From: Adenophora triphylla var. japonica
Taxonomy: Eukaryota > Streptophyta > Magnoliopsida > Asterales > Campanulaceae
Reading direction: 5' to 3'
Length of the DNA stretch: 64,000 nucleotides
Assembly (NCBI GenBank): GCA_022495995.1
Contig: JAFEMH010002579.1
Location: 248,001 to 312,000 of the forward strand
In this document: one piece after another, positions 1 through 10,167 of the stretch
How the letters are laid out: each line of letters opens with the position of its first letter
Numbering within the stretch: position 1 is the stretch's first letter
Translations under genes and position numbers: made by a program
Notes under the pieces: generated by a model
Told to the model about the DNA's origin: nothing
The model's database searches: none
The model's input: only the letters and a program-made list of their open reading frames with translations

Positions 1-1166
1 TTACAGGCTTCATACTCCACTGCATTGTTTGTGACAGAGAAGTTCAGCTTGACGACTATCGGCATATGCTCAACTTTTGGGTCTACCAATAACATCCCTA
101 TGCCATTTCCCCTTTTATTGGCCACTCCGTCGAAGAAGAGTTGCCATCGGTTCTCGGGTTCAAAAGCAAAAATCCCCTCGTCCGAAAACTGGGGTTCTGG
201 GCCTCGGTCCTCATTACTAGGGAAATTTGCCAAATGGTCTGAGAGTGCCTGACCCTTGATCGCCTTTCTTGTTACATAGTTGATGTCAAACTCTGCCAGG
301 AAGAATGACCACTTTGCCAGGTGCATCGAGAGGGAAGGTTTGTCAAAGAGGTACTTGATGGGGTCCATTTTTGAGACCAAATTCACCGAGTGAGCATGCA
401 TGTAGTGTTTTAGTTTCCCGACTACCCAAACTAGTCCTGCACAGGTCTTTTCACATGTCGAGTAATTTAGCTCACTCCCTTGCAGCTTTTGACTCACAAA
501 GTAAATGGCATTCTCTATCCGAGAATCTTTCTTTTCCTGGGTCAGCATAGCCCCAACTGTCGTGTCGGTGACCGTGAGATAGAGCAGGAGAGGTTTCTGT
601 CTGTGCAGGGGGCATAGTACCGGAGGATTTACTAGGTATGCCTTAATTTTGTTAAAGGCATCCTGGCATTCTTCATTCCATTCTGTATCGGCATTCTTCT
701 TTATAAGCTTGAAAATGGGCTCACACATGGTTGTCAGCTGGTTAACGAAACGGCTGATGTACTGCAGTTTACCCATAAAGCTTTTGACTTCTGTCTGGGA
801 TCGAGGTGGCTTCATGTCCATAATGGCTTTGATCTTTCGGGGGTCGGCTTCAATTCCTCGCTCTGTGACTATATACCCGAGTACCATTCCTCTCGTCACT
901 CCGAAGGTGCACTTTGCAGGGTTCAGCCTTATGGAATGCTTCCTTAACCGCTCGAAGAACTTTCAGAGATTGACAAAGTGTTATCCATCTGCGCCTTTGG
1001 TGTTATCCATCTGCGCCTTTGGAATGGATAATCATATCGTCGACATAGACATCGATCTCCTTGTGGATCATGTCATGAAAAAGCACAGTTTCTTCCCTCT
1101 GATACGTAGCCCCAGCGTTCTTTAACTCGAAAGGCATTAACGTGTAACATATCCCCCATGGCGTGG
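1..1166 (-). pseudogene. G1 pol: RT C-terminal half and RNase H (broken)
   Basis: On the minus strand this reads as RT palm and thumb followed by RNase H. The order is: TTPWG block near 1155, the LKNAGATYQ block near 1115, the catalytic YVDDMI motif near 1040, LGYIVTERGIEA near 870, connection domain, then RNase H with FFDGVANKRG near 160 and TNNAVEYEAC at the window edge. The part around 970-1020 has lost residues and holds a short direct repeat (tatccatctgcgcctttgg, twice), so the frame breaks after the YVDD motif. The N-terminal RT half continues at 2888 after the solo LTR. The protein would copy element RNA in virus-like particles, but this copy cannot. Confidence 0.85.
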
Positions 1167-1335
1167 TGTGAGTACCCCGACCCGAACTCGTGTTTTGGGT
1201 CCTCTCTCCATGATTGGAATTAATTTTGGGCTCATATTATTTGCTAAAAAGCATTTTGAACCCAAAATAATCCATTCATTCCTTGATCCATTGGGCCTGC
1301 CTTCCTGCGGCCCAAGTTGTCACAAAGATGTACGG

Positions 1336-2494
1336 TGTCATCCGACACAGGACGACCCCAAGGCAGTGGAAACTCTCTGTCGTCCGACATGGGATCTCCC
1401 ATCAGCATGCCTATAAATAAAGGGCATGGCTGATCATTTTAGGGGGACTTTGGCAAGTAAAGGCACTCTGCTAAAATCAACACTCACTCTCTCTCTCATA
1501 CATACACACTCACCTCCCTCTACACACACACACATTCAAGCTAAAATCCAAAGAAAGGCTTCCTTTGTTGGTGTTTTGAAGGGGTAAACACCATACTATT
1601 GGTGCCTTTACCTTGTGGACTATAATAGGTAGCCACTAAACCCTCTCTCTCTCTGATTACCACTTGCATATTCATCTATATCATCTTGCATGCTTACATG
1701 TCTTGATATTATGTGAAATATTTGGGATTTTGCATGATAAAGGTGGTGGAGAGGTGAATCTTCCATATTCACTTCTCCCCACCTCAGATCTGAACATTTG
1801 GTGGCCTTAGCACCATTAAAGTTTGCATCTTGGTTTGCTTCCTTTGAGTTAGGAGGAGATGGCTACATAATAATGGCCATAGATATGTGATTCATCACAT
1901 TTGGCCATTAAAGCCATGTGATCCTCCCATAATACTCATGTAATGTTACTATTTTACTGCTTTCAGTTAATAATATAGCTTAGTTTTGCATTGAGAACAA
2001 GGTGGGATCAATCTGACTGAAGAGCACTAAAAACAGCCGCTTAGGCCGACGACACAGACCCTCAAAGGATCCTGTGTCATATGACATAGAGTTCCCAGAA
2101 AGCTGTCTGGCTTTCAAGGACTTCAGATCCACTCAGATCGGTTCCCTTTGTGACTCAAAGCTATGTTTAAATAGTAGTTTTAGTTCATTTAACACTATTT
2201 GGGGAACCTAAGATCTCTTTGGGTGCATTCCATTGATGGAGGCGGTTTGCCATATGACATGGACAGCCTTGGGTGTCCTATGTCATATGACATCCGTATC
2301 ATTAAAAGTCAATCTTGACTTTGCTCACTCCAATCAACCCCAAATTGAGCTTAGACCCTGAATAGTGTTTTTTTCTTAGTTAAAATAATCTTGTTCCAAT
2401 TCCAGAGTAGCTTTGGTGTTGTAAGAGGCAATCTGACCAGGAGGCTTCCTGTCGTCCGACATCCCTCTCAGAGGAAGTCCTGTGTCGGACGACA
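1336..2494. repeat. Iterated palindromic dodecamer TGTC(RT)(VY)GACA in the solo LTR
   Basis: Copies are TGTCATCCGACA (1336), TGTCGTCCGACA (1378), TGTCATATGACA (2075 and 2281), a variant near 2249, TGTCGTCCGACA (2450) and its reverse complement TGTCGGACGACA (2483). The first two sit 20-85 bp upstream of the TATA box. The others form a second cluster in the downstream half. They look like repeated dimer-binding sites. This is inference from symmetry only. Confidence 0.65.
1411..1420 (+). promoter_or_regulatory. TATA box of the solo LTR
   Basis: CTATAAATAA lies 244 bp after the LTR start. A CT-rich stretch (1480-1500) follows, as expected of a plant LTR transcription start region. The spacing matches the TATA in the G1 5' LTR. 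Confidence 0.7.
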
Positions 2495-2887
2495 TCCGAG
2501 CTTCCTAAGCAGACTATCTCAGCTCTTGCCTTGTAATGCAAGTCATCATTTGTAAAGGGTGTGGCCCCCTGTCATGGTTCACAAGTTGTATCCATTCTGA
2601 ATACCATCAATGAAATCCAAGTTTCCATGCCCTGTTTATTGACACAAATTGCACACACTTTGAATGATCATAATTGTCAATTGTTTGATTGAAAGTCTCG
2701 AAAGAGGCATGTTGGGTGAACTCCCAAGTTCTTCCCAACACGTAACCTGACTCCCGAACCCAAATTCTCTTTAAAAAAAAGGTTTTTCAATGTTTTCCTT
2801 TAAAAACGGCGTGGCGACTCCCAAAACTCAAAATTTCAAAAGATAAACAAGCAAAAAGATTTGTTTTTTCGGAGGGCATTCATTTCA

Positions 2888-3764
2888 CGTGGTGAAAGCT
2901 GTCTTCTCCTAGTCCTCTTCTGCCATCTTGATCTGATTGTAGCCAGCAAAACTATCAACGAATGACTTGACTTCGTAGTTGGCTGTGGTGTCCACCAAAA
3001 TATCTATGTTCGGCAACGGGTAGTCGTCTTTGGGACTAACTTTGTTTAGATCCCGGAAGTCCACAACAGCATACCTTCCCGTTTGCTTTGGTCATAGTCA
3101 CAATGTTCGACAACCAGGTCGGATATTCAATGACTCTGATAAATCTAACACGGAGCATCTTTTCAATTTCCTCTTTGACTTGCAGAGACCATTCTGGCTT
3201 GATTTTCCTCAGCTTCTGTTTCAGAGGCTTGGCATCCGGTGTCAAAGGAATCCTGTGTTCCGCAATCAAGCTGTCCAGCCCCGGAATGTCCTTGTAAGAC
3301 CAGGCGAACACATCCACATACTCTCTGAGCAGATCAATCAGTCTGTCCCGTTCGGCCCCTTGGAAGAAGTTCCCAATTTGTGTCTCTTTAGGTTCTTTGA
3401 TAGTACCCAGGTTAACACTAGTCAAAACCTCCTCGACAGCTTGGGCACGGTTTTCCTCTTTATCAATAACCTGCTTAAAGATTTCTTTAATGTATTGTTC
3501 ATTTAGTGTGTCTGCATCTTGTTCAAATGAATCATTATTAACTGTTGTTAGGTTATTAGTTAATTTATCATTTGTTAAGTTGGCAATAAGGGGATACTCA
3601 GAAAGATCTATCATTTCATTTAATGCAAAGGGAAAGATGACATTGGCGACACATTCATAATCTTCAGGCGTAAGGCCTTCAGATGACTCAAACTCAAAGA
3701 CTACTGACTCTATACTAGGAATGACAGAGTGTTTGACAGGACTAGACGTGGAAGTACTCTTCAC
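2888..3764 (-). pseudogene. G1 pol: protease-RT linker and RT N-terminal half (broken)
   Basis: On the minus strand an open frame from 3764 to 3036 carries the linker and RT fingers: DVFAWSYKDIPGLD, then HRIPLTPDAKPLKQKLR, EEIEKMLRVRFIRVIEYPTW and SNIVTMTKANGK. Near 3077 a one-base frameshift follows, after which VVDFRDLNKVSPKDDYPLP and FVDSFAGYNQIKMAEED are read. An in-frame TAG follows that last block near 2910. The solo LTR then interrupts the gene. The block order and spacing are as in Ogre/Tat RTs. The gene is non-functional through frameshift, stop and insertion. Confidence 0.87.
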
Positions 3765-6229
3765 TGTTGCTGTCTAGGGGAGAAGCAAATTCGCAGGTGT
3801 TCCAATCCTGATACGCATCCTCCGGGCAATTTTCGCAGTCGCAGGCATCATACCAAATATGGGGCTTCGGTTGAGCTAGTGCGACTTCCTCTCCGAATTC
3901 GATCACATTCACTTGCATTCCTGGAGTACCGAAGTCAGTTACACTTTCGGCATCTTAGAGGCAACCTTCTCCGTCATCGGAGTCTCCTTGCTCATTCTTT
4001 CTTCTTTCCACATTTCTCCAGGACGGTGGTTGGGACTGATCCTCCTAAGTAGTAAGGGCCATTACAAACACGTTATGTTCACCATGGGTGATGAAGGGTT
4101 CTGGGGAAACTTCCGCCATCATAGCTTGGTTTACTTCGGCCTCACAATCTTCATAAGTGAGTCTTTTCTCTATAATCTCGACTATGATAACAGGCTCGGT
4201 GTTGCCGAAAAGAGATCTGGATTTAACAACATTAATGAAATCGGTCCCTACTATGGGGCCAAACTGTCCTTCCCTGGCCGAGTCATCAATCAGATCTTTC
4301 CATTCCCCATGCAATTCAACGTAAGGAACGTTAAATTTTAGGATGTCTATAATCTTTGGATTCCCGAACCTGACTGCATTTGCCTGCTTCGAATTTCTGA
4401 ACTCAATCACATTCACTCGGTCATTGGCTGGAAGAGGGTTCTTGACTGTATTGGGGCCCCGAGGCGGTTCAAGCTTGCCTTCCTCGGTCAGACGGGAGAT
4501 CGGGTGCTTCAAATAGGCATAGTCATTGGTGGTATGCCCATGGTACTTGTGGAAACGACAATGCTTAGACTCGTCTAACCTAATGTTAAGGTTCTTGGGC
4601 TTCCAATTCTCCAGAGGTCTAATAAGCCCCTCATCTACCAAACCATCAAACACTTTCTCCAATGGCATCCCAAAGTCTTCAACAGTGTATAGGCGAGGCC
4701 TTGGCTTTGCAGCAGTTTGACCTTATCTCTGTCCGACTTTCTCATTATGGATGTAATTGACCGCTCCTACAGTTTCTTTTCCCTTCACGACACTGGCTGG
4801 AGGGTTCGAGGTTAGGGCTTTATATCGGTAGGAGTTACTGGTTCCTGTAACTGGTGTCATATTGAAGGCATTTTCAAACTTGGTGCCCGCATTCACCATT
4901 GCTCGGAGATTGGGATAATAGTAATTGCCAATCTGGACCATTAACTGGGGCTTCAAGCAGGACTGGAAGATTTCCATCCGTTCTTCTTCATTTAACGGAG
5001 TCATCATTTCACTAAGCTTCCAATTCCATCTCTTGTAAAATTCACCTATCAGCTCATCTGGGCACTGCAAAGTCCCTTGCAAATCATTTCTACTAGTTTC
5101 CCAGTTCAAGTTGGCCATGTACTTTTCCATGAATACTTCCTTAATCTGGTCCCATGTGGCTCGGGCCTCTTGCTTTACATGCAAGAACCACCTAAGAGCT
5201 CAACCTTTTAACGACAGTTGAAAATGGTTAGCCATCTGCTGATAAGTACAGTCTTTGGCTCTCATAGCTAGAAGGTAGCTCTCGATGTGAGTTCGGGGAC
5301 AGTCCGTGCCATTGAACTTCTCAATCTCAGGCATCCGGAACTTTGGAGGAAGGGGAACAATCTTGCTTGGATCGGTGATCTGTTAGGCTGCTTTCTTAGT
5401 GTTAGTTCACCAAACTTCTCTTGCATGGATTTGACCTGCTCCATGAGCCAGGCCATGTTAGGGTCAGCTGACACTTTCGGATTACTTGATTCCGGGGTAG
5501 AGTTATCAGACTTGAGCGGCAGCACGGTAGGTGGCACACTAGTGGCTGGCACCACGACCTGAGGATCTTTTGGAGTGAAATAAGTGTAGACTTGACCTTG
5601 TCCCTGGTTTCCATAGGACGGGCCAGAGGCGTAGGGATTGGATCCATAGTTACCGGGGTAAAAGAAGGAGTAAGGAGCCTCATGGGGTCCTGTTGGCAAG
5701 GCTGGAGATGGAAGATCTGCTGTTGCAGGGCAAGTGTTGAGGAGATTACTGGACTGGTTTTGAGGTTTCGAAATCAGCTGGGATGGTCCGTACTGAGGAG
5801 GAGGGATGAATCCTATGGGATACTGCTGAGATTGAGAGACTGGGGTGGCTGTAGCATTCATTCGCTGTTGATAGTGAATGAAGCTGGGTGTGATCTGAGG
5901 AGCTGAGGGTGATGGAGCCCTGATGGCTTGAGATATTGGGAAGGACTGAAAGGGAGTAGTCCTTGGTAGGGGATCATATGTCGAAGGAGGAGGGCATTGG
6001 TTATAGGATGTAGGGGCTGAAGTCACTATTTCTGGAGTCTCATCTTCCACCATGACCAAAGAACCATTTGTTTCAACTACTATCTGAACCCAATGACGGC
6101 GGAGAGCATCGATGAGTATGGCTTGCTGCTCTTCATGAGCCTTAGGCTGTTTTCCAAGGCGAGGGTTAACTCTTCCTCTCTAGTCATCGGATTACCCATA
6201 CCACCACTGTTTTCTGTCAGATCTGCCAT
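3765..6229 (-). pseudogene. G1 gag and gag-protease region (broken)
   Basis: Read from 6229 downwards. The likely start is MADLTENSGGMGNPM. A Pro/Gln/Ser-rich N-terminal section follows (6059-5268, with FYPGNYGSNPYASGPSYG). Then comes the capsid-like core (5184-4723: ATWDQIKEVFMEKYMANLNW, DELIGEFYKRWNWKLSEM), which is the usual retrotransposon gag fold. Next is a segment with CRFHKYHGHTTNDYAYLK (4668-4045), the Ogre-type zinc-knuckle substitute, and a spacer leading to pol. Stops and shifts separate these blocks near 6065, 5230, 4720 and 4044. No clear D-S/T-G protease motif was found in what remains. Confidence 0.75.
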
Positions 6230-7856
6230 TCTAAATCTCTGAGTAGACGAAACTGATGATTCTGATGAAATGTCTGAGCCTGAAATTTCTGCACTGAAAA
6301 GCCACTGACCCGATATTCTCACCCACTTCTTTCTCGCTGCGGGAAAGGGATAGGTAAGGTTTAGACTCGGGGGTAGGTGTTTAGGCTGAAGGCTCAAGTA
6401 ACATGCATTTAAGAATCTTCAAGTTTACTTAAAACAGTGTCTTTTAATTATCCCTATTTGGTTGGAAAAGGTTATCCTTCTTTTTCGCAACTATTCTAGA
6501 TCCTGGATCAGTGGGTTTCGTCACTACGTCTATAAGCCCCTTGTTTTGCACCTGTATTTCGACATCCCAGGGTGGATAGCCTCGGGCGAGGGTCGTATAG
6601 GGCAAGCGGATCCCACCGACCATAAGAGAAGAACGGCCTAGGGTCTAGCGGATCATAGGAATTTTAACGCACGAGCGATGCGGATTATAGTCAATGTCAA
6701 CGCCGTCAAAGTCAAGTCATTAGCTTAACGGAATTTTGGCAGAGTTTCGCTTGCGCGAGAGACGTTGACTTCGGCATTGTCCAAGGAAAATAATAAGCAT
6801 AGGTCGGACGATAAAAAGCGAATGACACGGCGTCACATTGAGCGTTGTTGCATACTTTGTGCAAGTCAAAGTCAAAGTTAATGCCGGGGGTCAAGATTTT
6901 GCCAATTTTGCCTAACGAAATTTTGGCTTGGCTTCGCTTGCGCGAGGAATCTTGACTCTAGCATGGGCTCGGGTTTGACTTTTACATACTCCGTGCAAGT
7001 CAAAGTCAATGCCGGAGGTCAAGATTTTGCCAATTTTGCCTAACGAAATTTCGGCATGGCTTCGCTTGCGCGAGGAATCTTGACTCTAGCATGGGCTCGA
7101 ATTTGACTTTCACGGGGGTATACGACGAGGATGTATGATACGGTCTAGACAAAAACCAACCAAAAAGTCACGGTTTTAAAAGTGTGACACGGACTAGTGC
7201 AGTGGTCGACACAGGTTGCCATGGGGAGTTTGGGATGATTCCGTGCGCGCCCGGGAGCATCGTAACACTGTCCGTGACTGCAACTGAACAACCATCCCAG
7301 GTTAAGGACGTGCGTGCAAAAGTGTACAGGATATATATAGTGCGCGTAGTGTGCGGTCACCTAAAAAGTTCTTTTTTGAGTTAAAATAGAGATTTTTCAA
7401 CATGTGTTTTAAAAGAATGTTTTGGGATGGGGAAAATGCATCACATAAGTACATAAATTTTTCTGGTCTGAAACCAGTCCAAATTTTGGACAGAACAGCC
7501 CCAGAAATTGCCACAGTTTCCAGATTAATGCCAGATGAAAACTGTCCTGGTGGAACTGCTGATAAAGCTGCACAGCGCAGACCAGGGCAGATCAGGCCTC
7601 ACGGCTGGAACCATCAGTTTTCCAGGTTCCAAATTATTGCCTTTCCAGAATGTTTAGCCAAGAATTATGGGCAACTTTCAACTTCAGATTTGTACCTGCT
7701 TATCATTCAGAGTATGTACAAACAAGAATAGCTAAAGGAATGCATAAAACAAATAAAAATTGCACAAGCACAAAAATTGGACCCGGGACGGAAGGCTAAC
7801 CCTCGTAAATGTTCCAAAGCTTCTTATGAGAGAAGAAGTTTGGAAACATTTACTTC
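6230..7856 (-). other. G1 5' leader between primer site and gag
   Basis: 1.6 kb without a supported coding frame, between the primer-binding site and the gag start. It contains the 6720-7135 tandem repeat and a GC-richer block (6500-6720). Long leaders are usual in Tat/Ogre elements. Short open frames on either strand here look like chance. Confidence 0.55.
6700..7135. repeat. Imperfect ~128-bp tandem repeat in the G1 leader
   Basis: Three units share TTCGCTTGCGCGAG and the surrounding text (gtcaagattttgccaattt before it, cttgactctagcatgggctc after it). They are anchored at about 6744, 6931 and 7059. The last two are 128 bp apart. The first is more diverged and spaced wider. The shared core is CpG-rich and contains a short palindrome (TTGCGCGA-like). 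Confidence 0.8.
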
Positions 7857-7876
7857 TGCCCAGCGGAGTCGACAAC
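7857..7876 (-). other. G1 primer-binding site
   Basis: On the minus strand the LTR end CA is followed by GTTGTCGACTCCGCTGGGCA. This is close to the T1 site GTGGCGACTCCGCTGGGGA at 41093-41111, and both resemble the arginine-tRNA-type site reported for Ogre-like elements. The match fixes the LTR edge at 7877. Confidence 0.75.
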
Positions 7877-9619
7877 TGTGAATTACCCCATTTTTTATCG
7901 AAAAGGGCCAAGTTCACCTCAGTTGAAAGACACCATATTTATGAAAAACACAGTCGCCACGCCATTTTGATTTATCTTCAAAACTTTTAAAAAAAGGAAA
8001 AGGGTTCGGAGGTTAAGTTACTCCTTGGGAAGAACGTTTGGCGTTCACCCAAGGAGCCTTGCAAAAGCAAGTATTCCAAGGTCCAAAATTTGTGCTTGTT
8101 TGTGTGCGTGTGTGATTTAAGAAAAGAGGAAGGATGTGCCAAGTTTTTTTATCCGAACGTAAGAACCATTTTAAGAAGGTTTTAGTTCGAGATACCTTGG
8201 ACTTTGGTGTTATCGGGATTTTGATCCCATACTCACTTTGAACTTATGATCATCATTATGTGACTTTTCGACCCTCCCATTAGATCAATCAACCAATATA
8301 GGCGTAAGAGCCTTGGTATATTTTAATCCAACTTTTCTTGGGGATTTTAGTCAAATTTGATAGAAGAAATCATTTTTAAGTCCAAGAATGAGACTTTTAG
8401 AAAAATAATGAATCTTTGGCCATCAATCCTACAACTTGAGACAATGGTGATTCATAGGGACATTTTGTGTGTTTGTCTTAAGTGATCATCGGAGATTTTG
8501 GGACCAAGACTCATTGATTTCTAAAGGGACAAAGATTATGGCATTTTGTAATGGGATTGATGTAAAGATGGAGTCTTTACACCAATCCTCACTATGGAAT
8601 GCTCAAGAACCATGGGACTAGGGGAATGGGATGTAAAGATTGGATCTTTATGCTCATCCTATGTCTTTTATGCCTTAGTAGGCTTTTAGACAATCCTCGG
8701 AGAAAGATTCCAACTTTAGGGACATGGGGAGAAACAATATTAATATAAAGATTGCATTTTTAATATGGAAATACAAGGAGTATCATTAATCTAAGACCAT
8801 AATGTAAAAGGATGGATCTTCATGGCTTCTTTTATGTCATTAATACCTCATTAGGTGGAAATCCCTGGAAAAACTAGATCAAGGGAAGGGGAAAACATAT
8901 AGTAAATAAAGATTGCATTTTTATACATAAATGTAAAGGTGGATCACATCCTCATTTGGTAGATCATCCCTAGAACAAGCCACTTGTGGAATCTTGTTTA
9001 TCCTAGGGAGAGGATCTCCATGAGTCATTTGTGTATGGGAGTGGGAAATATAGAGCTACATTGTTAAAGATTGAAACTTTATGACATAAATAAAGGTAAG
9101 AAACAAGTAACAATGGAATGAGAGTATATAGGAGTGTATTAGAGGTAAGGGAAGGAGAGATTACCAATATTGGTGTTTCTCTATCTTCCAAGGAAGGTTT
9201 TCCTAGGCAATATCTATTAAGAATAGATTAGGATAGGATTAGTGTATAAGAGAGAGTGGTTTTGTGTGTTTAAGGGACTGTATTTCGAGTCTTAATTTCT
9301 GCAGAATAATAGTGCTCTAAAAAATTTCTCCTTAAAATGAATAGAGGAGGCCTCTATTTATAGGCTTCTGGTGTGCTTCTTATAAGGCTGCATGACATGA
9401 CCATGCGCAAAAATAAGCCGCCCGGTGCCTTCTTCTGTCGCGTCAGCTTGTTTCTGGAAACATGCAAGGTGGCAGGTTGGAAGCTTCTTTCCAGCGAGGT
9501 CCTATCCAGAATTCTTATTCCTGATAGGTCCTTCCTTGCTCAGAAAGTCTTGAAAAGTTCCCGAATTTCCCCTAAACTTTATGAAAGTTTGGAAAACTTC
9601 TAGGAAACTTAGATTGGAA
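7877..9619 (-). repeat. G1 5' LTR (upstream edge estimated)
   Basis: The LTR is AT-rich, non-coding and about 1.74 kb, like the 1.72 kb solo LTR. Its downstream edge (TGTGAATTACC on the plus strand) is fixed by the primer site. Its U5 side holds the shared module: GTGGCGACTG-type box (7951-7960), the GTAAC...GAACCC box (8003-8025) and a hairpin (8026-8057). TATA lies at 9354-9363. The upstream edge near 9619 is chosen because a TG start there gives nearly the same TATA distance as in the solo LTR (256 against 244). It cannot be tested inside the window. Confidence 0.7.
9354..9363 (-). promoter_or_regulatory. TATA box of the G1 5' LTR
   Basis: CTATAAATAG on the minus strand in the expected U3/R position. 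The same decamer occurs in the Sirevirus LTRs. Confidence 0.65.
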
Positions 9620-9648
9620 GGCATGAGCCAGATTTGGGTACTTAAAAA

Positions 9649-10165
9649 GTGTTTCTGCCATTTGGAGATTTGGATGTAATGACAGTTCTGGACACCAGTC
9701 AGACAGCGCGCACCTACGGAGAGTGCTTAACTCTCACAAGAAAAGCCCTCCTGGAACTTGCTGCGCAAGACAATCACCTCTTGGATGAAAACAAAGCTCA
9801 GAAGACACATAGGGACCAAGCCCTTAAAGCGTCACAAGCAGTTTTGGACAGAAAACTAGAGGCTACTCTAGACCAATTCGACCTCAAAGGTTTTGCCCAC
9901 GGCAACTTCCTGGATTTACCATCACTTCTCAGCAAACCCCCTCTGGCAAGGGAGGGCGGTCAACGGTCCAAACGACCTAGGAGATGAAATGGCACAACAC
10001 AAGGAATATCTAGCCCAGCAGCATGAGGAATACAAGCGCTTATCTCCCCGAGAGAAGAAAGCTCTTTGTGAAAGCGACGACGAAGACGACGAAATCATAC
10101 TCTTCCAGCAACTCACATCATCAACCAAACCGGAATCCCAAGGGTCCTGGGAGGATGGGAACATA
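9649..10165 (+). pseudogene. Unrecognised ORF fragment, frameshifted
   Basis: An open frame from a stop near 9640 to 9987 encodes a soluble, charged, helix-prone stretch (LTLTRKALLELAAQDNHLL, DQALKASQAVLDRKLEATLD). Near 9960 the sense continues in another frame with DEMAQHKEYLAQQHEEYKRL and an acidic tail (ESDDEDDE). The base composition is richer in G+C than its neighbours. It sits between the estimated end of G1 and the Sirevirus derivative, so it is the only stretch in the first 12 kb not explained by a recognised element. I do not recognise the family. It may be the tail of a transposon accessory gene or a captured host exon. Confidence 0.4.
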
Positions 10166-10167
10166 TC

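Larger units (their letters stand above)
1167..2887 (+). mobile_element. Solo LTR (1.72 kb) of a Tat/Ogre-like element inside G1 RT
   Basis: The segment starts TGTGAGTACC and ends ATTTCA and is flanked on both sides by the 5-bp duplication CGTGG (1162-1166 and 2888-2892). The RT reading frame of G1 runs up to one edge and resumes at the other. No internal element sequence is present, so this is a solo LTR left by LTR-LTR recombination. In plus orientation it has a TATA box at 1411, a palindrome cluster upstream, and near its end the GTAAC...GAACCC box (2740-2765) and GTGGCGACTC (2811-2820) that also occur in the G1 and T1 LTRs. Confidence 0.93.
1..9619 (-). mobile_element. Ty3/gypsy Tat/Ogre-like LTR retrotransposon G1, 5' part only
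   Basis: A minus-strand element whose 3' end lies before base 1. Read in its own direction it has a 5' LTR (about 9619 down to 7877), a primer-binding site, a long repeat-bearing leader, gag, a protease region and RT-RNase H. RT and gag resemble the Ogre/Tat branch (a DVFAWSYKDIPGLD block, the second RNase H context with NNAVEYEAC). The coding part has stops and frameshifts and is cut by a solo LTR at 1167-2887. The family assignment is from remembered motifs and is not searched. The 9619 end is estimated from TG...CA ends and TATA spacing, because the partner LTR is outside the window. Confidence 0.85.

Noticed and set aside
649..1125. 158-codon plus-strand ORF over G1 RT
   Set aside because: The minus strand carries RT motifs (YVDD, thumb). 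The plus frame is its shadow.
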